Shown here one piece after another: positions 1 to 20,705 of a stretch of DNA of 64,000 nt. The DNA lies in contig NW_019775480.1 in NCBI RefSeq assembly GCF_001039355.2, forward strand, positions 123,074 to 187,073, given 5' to 3'. Made by a program: the position numbers and the translations under genes. The notes under the pieces were generated by a model, which ran no database searches, was not told the origin of the DNA, and saw only the letters and a list, made by a program, of their open reading frames with translations. Source of the DNA: Lingula anatina. Lineage: Eukaryota; Brachiopoda; Lingulata; Lingulida; Lingulidae. Every line of letters starts with the position of its first letter. Positions within the stretch are counted from its first letter, which is position 1.

Positions 1-27
1 TCAGTTAAGAAATAGCATGAATGTATT

Positions 28-33
28 TTTATT
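28..33 (-). terminator. Candidate poly(A) signal for UGP2
   Basis: AATAAA on the minus strand about 500 bp beyond the UGP2 stop codon. The 3' UTR is AT-rich and holds other AATAAA-like hexamers, so the used site is uncertain. Confidence 0.3.
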
Positions 34-530
34 ATAAATTATTTAATGATTTCAGTCCGAGCTTCATGTTCTTGTATGGCTTCAAATTCAGTATCAAACA
101 TTTTAATTTTATCTTTTATTTTAATTTTATCTTAAAAGATAAAAATATTCTATATGGACTGTGCCCCTGACAGGACACTGCTGATCTAGTCATGTGGTCC
201 TTATTTTATTGGTGACTGCATGCTTAAAGCTGGTAACAGCTGTAGCTGAAGACTGCAGTACTTTATGCCTTTCAATAATTCAACCAACCGTCCCTCACAT
301 TTTCTCTTCATTTCCCTTTTCCTTCATATCAGCCATTCACTTCATGTACTTTCTGAAGCCTTTCTGAAACACCCTGCCATTCAAAGCAGGCAGCAAAGTT
401 AAGCAAATATTCTTACGGTCAGTGGATGAATAACACATTCAATAGGCAATTGGATCCAGATTGTGAACTTGAATATCCTATATATACAAGATTCTGGAGA
501 CATTCCTTTATAGTGAGATTGCTCAAGTTT

Positions 531-9854
<9,324 letters not shown>

Positions 9855-9941
9855 GTCGTTGAAGTTTGTGTCTATGCAAATGTGGATCCAGATACGTAGT
9901 GCTCTAGCTTGACTGTGCGTGTAGTGTGTGCATGACGTGTG

Positions 9942-9949
9942 TATTTATA
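9942..9949 (-). promoter_or_regulatory. TATA box of UGP2
   Basis: TATAAATA on the minus strand, about 88 bp before the UGP2 start codon. It is a perfect core TATA element, which would put the transcription start near 9915-9920. A TGACGT CRE-like site (9933-9938) lies beside it. Inferred from motif and position only. Confidence 0.5.
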
Positions 9950-10613
9950 CAGTGGTGGCGGAATCCGCAACCTAAATCTAGATACTGGGTCACTCTGATA
10001 ACGACAGGATTTGCGGAGGATTTGTCACACAGAACACGGATTTAATGACGTACTAGACGGGGGTTCTCTGTCAGCATCCGTAACAGACATCACGACGCTA
10101 AATGTTTTAATGAACAAACAGACTGATTTTAACAAACCTTTTCGCTGATAACACTGTCTACATCGTCATTTTTACGGGAGTGTGACCTTGCAGGACAACT
10201 ATCAGAGATTGTATCGGTAACTTGCGTCATTTTCATAAAAAATAACAAACCGAAATAAAATAGTCCTGCATGCATATCTGATAACATATTTCCTTATAAT
10301 GTAAAATACGTCATTTTTTATCACGGAGACTACAAGTCAGATCGATTATACGTTTATAATGGATGACACTCACGGTTTTTCTGTCTGCCATCGTTAGGTG
10401 ACCTTGCATGTGCCCGGGGAACGTAAGTGGAAATGGAAAACCCCCGATCGCTTCAAAGTTATATGTGAGAAGTAAAGATACTTGTATTCATTCAATAATG
10501 ATAGAAACCCCCCCTTTATATTATTTGGTTATATTAATTGGATTCTGTACCATGCAATTATTGATTTTGATATAAATGTAACCTGATATGCATCTACGTG
10601 TCCATCCCTTACG

Positions 10614-10664
10614 ATGACAGAAATGGCGGCTAATTTGGAAGGAATTCCCAAGATTTCCGCTTGA
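10614..10664 (+). other. Upstream ORF before TMEM260
   Basis: A 16-codon ORF (MTEMAANLEGIPKISA, stop TGA at 10662-10664) ends 19 nt before the TMEM260 ATG and is in a different frame. The second ATG sits in AAATGGCGGC, a YY1-like context. If the transcript starts upstream of 10614 it could dampen translation of TMEM260. The transcription start is not known. Confidence 0.35.
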
Positions 10665-10683
10665 GGGAGAGTAAGCTTTCGCC

Positions 10684-11689
10684 ATGGGTTCTAAAAAAAG
10701 AAAAGAAACTCACAAAAAGGAAAAAGAAGAAGCGAAAAAAGCAACGAAGGACTTCAAAAACACCGAAGGAGAGAAAGGAGGAAGAAGGTGTTTGAAATTT
10801 ATACATTATTTTTTGTTAGACTGGTTCAAAGACCGTCTCAAGTTACGGAATTCGTTTCCATCCGTCCGGTACCCTGACGCGTTGTTGTTAAATCAATTTT
10901 TTTCAGAATACCGGGAAGTTTACTTGAAACTGTTATATCCGTGTTTTATTATATGTGCCAGCCAACACCTTGCTAAATTCTCAGAACTACTATTATTATT
11001 CCTAACTTTTAACCAACCGCAGTGACTTGGTCGTACTTTGTCGGTTGAATGGTGGTTTTGCTCTGTAGTTCCTGCATGAGATTGGAGATAATTTTTTTTT
11101 ATGGAATGAAAAACTACCCACTAGCATGCAAGTCATTTTGATTTGAACCCGTTTTTTTTCTGTTGGATTACACGAATTTTATTTTTAGCATATTTTGTTG
11201 AACATATATTTATTAAATTGTTATTAAGTTATTATTTCAAATATGCTATGTGCACCATGCATATGTACTTTAAAATGTCCAGTACATATGCACTTGAAAT
11301 CTTGTTAAATGACATCAGGAGATGAGATGACATACCATACGGTATACTGTAAGCACATGTAGGTTTAATTATGGACTGTTATCATATGGACGTTTAGTTA
11401 AAGAACCATGAAGATAAAAGATCAAGATAAGTGGTTGTTTTCTTTTCAGTGGCAAAAATAACGTCAAACCTGTGGAGGCTGAACCACGTGTGCATGCAGA
11501 CCCTGATACTGACCAGAGATCAGAGTTTACCATAATTACAGCCTGTGGGACTTTAATATGGGTTGTTTACCTATACACCCTTCATCCTTCCCTGCCTGGA
11601 GGAGACTCAGGTATAGGGACTTCTGTATATGGATAACTACCTGCCTCATCCCCCCTCTCCCACCCACCCCACACACACACACACACACA

Positions 11690-11724
<35 letters not shown>

Positions 11725-14700
11725 ACCCTAAATCTGTTTCTTGAGTATCAATTAAGTTTTAGAAACATTGTGCTATTAAATTTTGCTATTGAAAAGGAAG
11801 AAAATGCTATTAATGTAAGTGATTTTCCTTTGGAAGAGCTTGCATAATTTTCTTGTGAAGAGTCTAGCTATATTTTTTAGCCATTTCAAAATATCTTTAA
11901 AAGAAAGAATACTGTAACATGGCAATGAAAATCATTTTTCCTGCTAACTTGGTAGGAACTATTTAGAGCTTCATTGTTTTAGTTGTTTTTTCTATTTAGA
12001 GCTTTTTTTTTTCAGGAGAACTTATTGTAGCTGCTCATGAATTAGGGGTAAGTTGTGAAATTATGCTTTAGATTTTCTTAATATTTCCAAGGTAGCTGAT
12101 AAGGGTCACAATTTGCATCAATGTTTTGAATAAAAGGCCAGTAAATTTCAAGAATTAGGCCCTTTTCACATCGAGCAGTATACTTCTTCAATACAGTGTG
12201 TTGTTACACTTTGAAAAATTAACTTATTAGCCTCTCTATTACATAAGAAATCACCTAAACAGAGCCTTACCCTTGATACAATCAATTAATCAGCTTCTAC
12301 CCAAAGAGTAAAAAACTAATATGTGAAAGCACAAGTAAAACGCCCTGTATCATAATCACATATTAGGACCTTCCAAATATAATAATACTGACTGTATCTC
12401 TAAATTATAGCATCAGATGTGAAAAACACCTTACACATACTGGACCAGCTTAAATATTCAGACTTTTTAAATAAGGAAAATACTTTATTCACTTTGAATG
12501 GTAACCATTACTCCTGACCTCAAAAGGATAAATTGCTTCACTGATGAGGCTAAGCATTGCTTGATCTCTATGTCTGTAAGATTAATGGCTTAGCTGGCAA
12601 ATTAGTGACCTTGGACCATTGACCATTGCTTTTATTAAAATAGTGCTACAGTATTGCTAAGAACTAGATAGTTGCCGAGTTATCTAGATTGCACATTTGA
12701 CTGTCAACTCTGCTTTCAAATCATTATTTTACGACAGGTTATTGATACTAACAAGTGACCAAAGTTTCAAATAATAAACAATCTATACCATTACATTCCA
12801 ACAGCCTTGCCATTGATAAAGCAATAAGGAAGGAGTGTTATGTACAGGAAAAATGGCCTTTTCACACCAAGCATTATATCTAACTGTACTGATATGGTTT
12901 GGGGGTTGACAACTTAGTAGCCTGGCCAAGCATAATAGTCACATTCAGCTGATATTTAAAAGAGGAAAAAAAGTTTACTTTTTTTGTGTTGAATTAAACA
13001 AGAAGTTTAAGAAATACTGCTCTGACCCTCATCTCCCTCCCTCTCTCTCTCTCTCTCTCTCTCCCTCTCTCTCTCCCTCTCTCTCTCTCTCATAAGAATT
13101 TCAACCAGGGTTTCATGATCTGCTACTAATGTGTTAAATATTTCTGATAGAGCATAGGCAAAAATTAGAAACTTCTTTTTCTAAAACTCACCTCATGCAC
13201 AACAATATAACTCCCATCCATAATGCCTTCAGTAGGCTTCCTTTTGAAATGCAGGTGAAGTTCACAACGCTTTCCTGGTGGTTTTCAGCAATATCTTGTA
13301 TATATAAGGGTACTTTTAGTCATGACAATAAAAAAACCACTAAGCTGCATGAACTTTTGAACAGACTTGAGTAGAGCTGAATTTGCGTAAGTAAAAAACG
13401 TAAGTGCCTTTGTGCTGATGCATTAAACAAGTTGCATTAGGTTGTGGTTTATCAGGGCCCATTTATACTTAGTAATGGACAAAGATTTTAAAGTCAAATA
13501 AAATTTGAATAATTTATTTTCTTACTAGAAAAAAATGAGACAGATTCTATATATTTATTCATTTATTTATTTGTAGGCATATTTTCTCTGTGTCTTTTCT
13601 GTTTTCAAAACATATATGGAAACAGCTATGAATGCTTGACATCCTAGAGGTCAGTGTTCCAATTGTTGTGGTCGAGGATGTTTACCAGTTGTCTCTATGT
13701 GGTCATCTCTTCATGATGAGTGCCTGGAAAAAGCCATAATCTCTGTGCATTGCACTTTGTTTTGCTAGTTAAGCCAAAGTATTTGAGTTGTAGAACACAT
13801 GTTGAGTTCATAATGTTTGTGTACATAAATTGCCATAACTTTTCCCAGTATTATATGATTTCCTGTGAACATTCATCAGCCATAATACATGTGCACGCAA
13901 ATGTGTGAGCGCACACTTACACACTGCTGGTACTGTAAACCACTTGAGCATGTATAATAATGTTACAGGTGCCCCACCCTCCGGGCTACCCACTATTTAC
14001 CATGATCAGCAAGCTGGCCATCAGCCTGCTCCCAGTGGGGAATGTAGCCTATAGAGCACATATATTAAATGCTAGTGTAGCAGCTGCCGCAGCTGTGTTA
14101 CTACAACTTACAGTGTTTAGGTGAGTGAATACTGAAGAAAAGAACTTACAGTTGATTAAGAAGTTATTATTTTTTCTTTTAAGTTCGTTTAGTGATAAAG
14201 ATACGAACCATACGAAGATAAGATATTAGAATTCCCTGGATGACAATAATAAGAATGGAAAAATATAATGGTAAAAAATTCTTGGTTTATTAATTGAGAA
14301 TTTAGAAACTGGAAAGGTATTGAAGAAAAATATCTCGTAAAGAATTTAATAAAATTTGTGTTACAATTGAACATGATTTTTATTTAATAGGCATACTTTA
14401 AAATGATCTCTGATAAAGTTAAATCTTTTTGTATGATGCTAGTTATTATTAAAATACTTGCAATATTTAATTCTGGATATTAGGTAAAAAAAAAAAAAGA
14501 ATTAATTATTCCATGGACATTTGTTTATTTCTTCCAGGTTAACTCGTTCTCACCCGGCGGCCATATTGTCAGCAGGATTGTTTGCCCTCAGCCCATTGAC
14601 TTGGAGTTGGGCTACAACAGCAGAGGTTTTTAGTCTCAACAATTTCTTCATAGCACTCCTGATGCTGCTGTCAGTTCAGTTTGAACAAAGTCCAGTGCAA

Positions 14701-17700
14701 CTCAAACCAAAGGTTAGATAGAATGTGTCAGTATTAATATTCTCTTTTCTCATACCGCACTGGTTCAATTTATGTCAAGATCCAAAGTTAAGTATAAGCA
14801 GTGCAGATTCTATCAGATACAGACATGCTGACTTGTAAGCTAGTTTCTAGTTAGAATCAAGGTAATGTCGTATGAGAATTATTATTATTTTATCAGGTTG
14901 CAGTTGTGGGTGCCTTTGTCTGTGGACTATCACTATGCAATCAACATACAATTGCTGTGTATGTAATGTTAATAGTTTTCTGGGTTATGTACAGCCTAGC
15001 ATCTTACAAGGTAAAGTACTTCAAAAAATAATAAAATAGAAAAGAGTTTGTTTTTTTTCTTTTTGTTACTGCAGTCATAGCTGCAGTTATTTTCATTGTC
15101 ATGCTTAATTTTTTCATCTCTTTAGAGATAAAATCATAAAACATACTTTTATATTCAGCATTGATAATTTAATCTTTATAATGTAAAATAAAACAATGAC
15201 ATAAAACATATCATTTAATTCATTGCTGATAATTTTGCCCTGTTCTAGCTGCTGTCTTTGATCCTGTGTGTCAAACTTGGTGTTGGTTTCCTCTTGGGTT
15301 TGCTGCCATATATCTACCTACCGCTATCAGCGTACTGGAACACAGCGCGGTATACCTGGGGAGACCAGAGAACTTGGGGCGGCTTTGTTAGACATCTTCT
15401 CAGGCAGGAATATGGGACATTTGATTTGGTGAGTAGTGAAGTAAGAGGGTTGTGAATTATAGCTTGTATCAAAAATGACGAATTTATAGGGACAGCATGT
15501 TACTTGTGCTTGGTTTCTATACGTAGAAAAAGATAAATGAGATATCACTATTTAGGGTAGAATACTGATTTGTTGCAGGTGATTATCATGGCAAATGCTC
15601 TTTTCTTTATTTGATGTAATTGTATATAATGGTGTGAACTCTTCATCACTGTGGAAGCACATTTTCATTGATGTTTTTCTACCTGTTGCAGGGTAAAGAT
15701 CAAGTTGGAAGTGATATGTACACATTTTTAAGGTAATGTTGAGTTTCAGCTCGGCATTTTAATTAGTTTACATCCTTTCGTGTATCACTCATCAGTGTGA
15801 AGAACTTAGTTTCTTTTTGAGAATGTAAAGTGTGTGTTTTTTTCAAAAGTTGTGAGAGATTAGTATTTGATATTTGCACTGTTTCATTACATGATATCAC
15901 TGTGCTAATTTTATTTTCTTTGTATGAAAATTATTCAAGGTTACATACAGTAAATGTTGTATGCAGTTAATGAAAAAAATTTATCCTTGATTTTTGCTTT
16001 GTTACAGTTTCTATTTAGATCATACAATCACATCTTTTCTATATATTGGGCCAACTCTTGCCTTGGTTGGAATTGTTGTTTCATTTAAGAGGTAAGCAAG
16101 TAATATATACTTTATATTGAGTTATTTTAGTATTTATAATAGATAGGTGAACTTAAAGACCCCAAAACATCCAATCAAATACTCTTTGAATATCACCATG
16201 TATTTGATACCATTATCATACAGATGAAATCATCTCTTTACTAAAAAATGTTACTAGACTCTACTGGGGGAAATTAACTTTCTAATTAATGGTTGTTTTT
16301 ACTTCTTTCAGGGCTTGGAAAAATGAAGGAGGCTCTGTGTTAATGTTCTTCCTAATGTCACTCTGTTACACTTTGTTCTTTGCTTGGAGAGCAAACCTCA
16401 ATCTCGCTAACCCGTTATTTAAAGGAGTGGTGAGTTTACACATGCACGCTGCTTTATTCACAATATTTTTTTCATAGTTCTTATATCTGTCTGTTATATT
16501 TTCTGCATATTTACAGCTTTTATTATGTGGTTCAGTTACAGTACAAGGATTACAGATTTAGTTTTTTTCCATTTGTGATTTTAAGGTAGGTTGTTGTTTT
16601 ACAATACTAGACTGTTGACTGTATGTGTGAGTAATCTCCTCTGTGTAACTGGTATAGAAGTTCTGGTTGCACAGTAATAAGATATTTGTAAAGCCTTTAC
16701 TCTGTATTAAAGGTGGAGAGGTTCTGGCTGCAGACTGATGTGGTGCTTGCAGTACTGGCTGGAGTTGGCTTTAATACTATTACCTCGTAAGTAATATTAA
16801 TAGTAATAGGTTATTATCAATGAGATATAAAAAGAAGGAAACTCATTTCACTGAAGAGTGAAGAGATTAACCAAAATCCGTCATCTAATTTTTGTCTCAT
16901 TATATAAATAGGTACTTCTGATGTAAGAATGTGAATTAGAAGAATTTAGAATAATGAAATCTTGTCGATTGGCCAACAGAACAAAAAATGAAATTAATTT
17001 TACAAAGAGGCATGTTCTTTTGTTTTAATGCACTCCAATATTAAGATTTTATGAAAAATTAGATTCGTTCAAAGTCATTATTCCAGCTTCAAAAGTTGGC
17101 ATCAAAATTACTATATGTACTCTTCAGATACCTATCATCAAAGTTGCCCCCCATGAACACAGTCAGTACCTCTGGGGCCTTCATAATAAGCATAGCTGTG
17201 GCTCTGACTCAACTAGTAAGTATTAATACATCACAGAGCTGAAAAAAGTCTAGTTCCTTCTTCCTGAATGTCCTTCTAATAAAAAATACTGAAGATTTTT
17301 TTTTCTTTTTTGACTGTAAGGGACCGTTCACATGAAAAATCTATTTTCTAAAAATCTATTTGCGGTATCTTGTGATCACGGTCTGTGCCCTGAATACCCT
17401 ACGGTGTAATTATGGGCAGCGCAAGCCAGTTTCTTCCAAAGCTGTAATTAATTCTCGGTGCTGCCAGTAATTACGCCGCGGGGGAATTCAGGGCACAGAC
17501 TGTGATCACAAGATACCGCTAATAGATTTTTAGAAAATAGATTTTTCATGTGAACGGAGCCTTAGTTAGATAGTTTTTGTTACTGTTGTGCATCATTTGA
17601 ATTCGCTATTGTCAGCATTAGTCGTATGTGTACACATTTACATATTGTTTTCATAAACTAACTGATATATTCTTTCTCTTCTATTCAGCAAGTAAATTTC

Positions 17701-20700
17701 CACCAGTGCAACCAAAGTGGAAATCATGTGGTCCATGACTTTGCACTCAATGTCCTGTCGTCATTCCCTCAGAATTCTGTCATTTTCCTTAAGGGTGACT
17801 TGCCAAGTATCAGCATTAGGTAAAGTTTTTGTCACCATCATGGAATGATTACAAGAAAAAATGACAAACCATGCAAGCTGATTTTCTAAATATAAACATT
17901 ATTTGTATTATTGTGTGTCTTAAACTTTTTTAAATTGCCAGTGATAACACAAACTAGTAAGTGCTAAAGTACAAGCACTATATTGGCGATATTCCAGTTT
18001 TGTCTCTTGTGCAGTAATTTTCTTTATAAGTAATGAAGTAATTTCTTCGGCACTGTCACAATAACTTCAGCATAATGTTTCTTTATCCTTCATCTTTTAC
18101 ATTTTACTTCAGATATTTCCACCTGTGTGAAAATGTTAGACCAGACATAAACATAATAGACCAAGAGGTGGGTAACAGTAACATGGTAGAGCAATTACTT
18201 TAAGTGGGAAATTACTTCAACTTTAAAGTGGAAACACAGCTATTGTTTTCTCACTCCAATATCTGCCGTGTAAGGTACAATAAGTTTTCCCCTGTCTAGA
18301 AGAGAAGTACTCAGTATCCATCCTGAATGAAGAGAGGCATTGGTTGTAACATGGAAGTGTCATGCAAGATGACACAAAGGGAATATATCCTCAGTAAATT
18401 CTTGCTTGTGGCTTGTTGTCCACATCACTTTTATGTGACCAATCAGCCATTGTTTGATAATTTTAAATGGTATTGGTGATATACAAGTCTTCATTACCAC
18501 AAATTTTGACACATTTATCCAAATACAGTGACTTTGAAATAGTCTTTAACTTTATTTAGTGCCAAAATCTCAATAAAACCTTACATCTTACACATAAAAG
18601 TCAAAAGTCAGTATAGACAATCAGCTTGGCATAATGTATTTATGCTTGTGACCAAAATCCCAATAAAACACCAATAAGTCCATCTTCTCACAATGAAAAC
18701 AGCGATGTTTAAGTGATATAACCTACCATTGCAGATCTTGAGCTATGAGTGGTCACTAGCAATGACCAGGAAGTTCCACACCATTGCCTTTCCAGGCAGC
18801 TTCTGGTCACTAAAGAATGAGCACCTGCCAGATGGTGGCATCTCCTTTAACTTTAAACATTTGATACAGGCTAATTATGATAGGTGAGGTCTTTTCAGTA
18901 TTATTATTAAATAGTATGACGTAAACTGTGGTAAACCACAGTTGCATTATTCAGCCCAAACTGAAGTACACCTTTACAGGCATACCTTTCTCGAGGTTTT
19001 TGCTCCTAAAGGGATCATACAACCATTTTATTTACTGATAGTGTTGCAGACAACTGTTCATAGTGTTATGACATAAACTGTTTTGTTGACTTGTTTTATC
19101 TACCTCTACCAGACACGTTAACCTTGATGCTACTGTATAAATTGTCAAACTGTTTCATATATTCAGGTTTCCATTATTTGTATGTATTGGAATGCAGGAC
19201 CGTGACCCTTCCTGGTCATCCAGTTATGACCTCTGGCCATATGGAGTTTGTTCCAAGATTGTTAAAAAGGGGACAAAGTTTATTCCTCACAAGTGGGGAT
19301 TGGAAACTCAGGATATCACCAGCAACTGGTCCTACCCTTATGATGGGTATGAGTGATGTTTGTTGTTTGAGTATATTAAATTAGTCATTTGGGCAAAGTT
19401 TATCCCCACAATCAAAATTTTAAATAATTTAAATATAATTTTTTAAGCTTGTTTCAAGTTGTTTGTGTTCCCTCTGTTACTTTTTTTTCTTTAAAAAGTA
19501 TTTGTGTAATTTCAATTGTTTTCTCTTTTTTTTTTTTTTTTAAGTTTTCCTGAGACTTCATGGGAAGTAGTTGCAACTCATGAATCTTGGCAGGCAAAGT
19601 AAGTACTGGAATTTCTAATGGAATGTATAAAGGGTGTAATCCACTTTAATCATCATTTTCACAAGTCTACAAACTGTAGGCTGGGGGAGGGGGTTATTCC
19701 ACTTGATATGTACTCTTTTGGAAAAAATATTAAAATGATGATCCAAATTGCTGTCAAAGGTCATTATTTTTAGCTTTTCACCTTATACTCTCTGAACGGT
19801 GGGAGGGGGTTTGGAAGAATCCTACTCTTTGTAGACTTGTGAAAATGATGATAAAAATTGATGGCCCATGAAGTGATACCATTAGTGCACTTGCAGTATG
19901 CCACATATAAAACTGTGAAGTTGATAAAAATACTTAAAAATTATTCTTTAAAAATTAATAAATGATGGATCTTGAACATGTGCAGTGAGAGCTGTAAATA
20001 TATTCTCACTGTAGATTAGATTTCAGAATTTTCCTTGACTTTCTTTTGTAAATTTACATCTTGAGGTCTATTTTATCAAGCAAGTTACATTTCAATTGGA
20101 GAATAAGAAAAAATAAGATGAGTGTTTGATTTTTCTGGATATACTTCACTATCTGATCACCTTTTTCTAGGATCAGCAGTGCATTCTATATGTATGATAA
20201 AGCCACTAAAACGAGCAACAAAGATCTCAAGACCTCATTATTTGTAGAATCTCACAGGGTATGTACATGTATTAATCTATGATTGCTAACTTGTTCTTAA
20301 TCCTCCCTAATGCTCCTTCTGTCCCGTGGTGTGCCTGATACGTGATGATAACAGTTCTAATATCTTGGCCACTGTTTTTCCTTGAATTAACTGTCTTTAT
20401 AAATACCAATTTTGAAAATACCTCAAGTTCTCTGTTAAAAATGTTGATTACAGGTTTTCTTTTTTCTTTTTCAGTTGTACGAGAAAGCAATTCAAGATAA
20501 TGGATCAATTTTCCCAAGCTACTGGCACAAAAACTTTGCCTTAGTCTGTGAGAAATTGCTCCGTCTGGACAATCACGCCCTAGACAAGGCCAGCCTCCTG
20601 GAAGAGACAATCACCCACTTCACCCTATACTTAGAGAAAAAGCCAGACGATCCGCAAGCGGAGAGCATAAGGGCAGCAGTGAAAACTCTACAAAAAAGTA

Positions 20701-20705
20701 CATAA
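10684..20705 (+). CDS. TMEM260: TMEM260, protein O-mannosyltransferase (DUF2723)
   Basis: Multi-pass ER membrane enzyme; the human homologue O-mannosylates IPT domains of plexins and the MET/RON receptors. Exons: 10684-10787, 11450-11610, 12016-12047, 13969-14120, 14538-14712, 14897-15010, 15249-15428, 15692-15732, 16008-16091, 16312-16429, 16713-16786, 17128-17215, 17689-17819, 18113-18167, 18735-18883, 19167-19346, 19545-19598, 20171-20258, 20475-20705. All junctions are GT-AG and in phase, giving 736 residues (human about 707). Seen: the acidic signature GGDSGEL (about residue 85-91) and HPPGYPLF (102-109), both hallmarks of DUF2723; CNQH (about 222-225); WGDQ; FAWRANL; and several hydrophobic segments up to about residue 480. 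A helical, TPR-like C-terminus carries WHKNFAL. The first 36 residues are very Lys/Glu-rich and unlike the human N-terminus. The ATG has a strong context (CGCCATGG). Confidence 0.94.
11670..11722. repeat. (CA)n microsatellite
   Basis: About 26 CA units with one interruption, 60 bp after the TMEM260 exon 11450-11610. Confidence 0.95.
12155..12434. mobile_element. Possible MITE with short diverged terminal inverted repeats
   Basis: The left end (GGCCCTTTTCACATCGAGCA, from 12158) pairs imperfectly with the right end (reverse complement GTGTTTTTCACATCTGATGC, near 12410-12430). A similar end, GGCCTTTTCACACCAAGCAT, recurs at about 12856 in the same TMEM260 intron 3. Boundaries and duplication were not resolved. 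Confidence 0.35.
13031..13091. repeat. (CT)n microsatellite
   Basis: About 60 bp of CT repeats with a few CCCT interruptions in TMEM260 intron 3. Confidence 0.95.
17319..17562. mobile_element. Foldback MITE, 244 bp, TA target duplication
   Basis: Almost the whole element is an inverted repeat. The left arm from AGGGACCGTTCACATG matches the reverse complement of the right arm (AGGCTCCGTTCACATG), and the match continues for about 100 bp, through TTGTGATCAC and CTGTGCCCTGAAT to GTAATTA near the centre. TA lies at both edges (17317-17318 and 17563-17564). It sits in the TMEM260 intron between exons 17215 and 17689. No transposase is encoded. Confidence 0.8.
19649..19852. mobile_element. Short element with perfect 25-bp terminal inverted repeats
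   Basis: ATCATCATTTTCACAAGTCT (start of a 25-bp arm, 19649-19673) is the exact reverse complement of 19828-19852. The inner sequence has GGGAGGGGGT on both sides (about 19685 and 19801), as direct copies. It lies in a TMEM260 intron. A clear target duplication was not found. Confidence 0.6.

Larger units (their letters stand above)
9855..10683. promoter_or_regulatory. Bidirectional promoter between UGP2 and TMEM260
   Basis: The start codons of the two divergent genes are 829 bp apart. The interval is richer in CpG than the flanking introns. It contains TGACGT at 9933-9938 and 10046-10051, and three copies of CGTCATTTT at about 10164, 10225 and 10309, all reading the same way. These resemble CREB/ATF half sites. 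A TATA box faces UGP2; none was seen for TMEM260. Confidence 0.55.

Noticed and set aside
11536-11847. His/Thr-rich and Cys/Val-rich ORFs
   Set aside because: They are translations of the CA/GT microsatellite on both strands.
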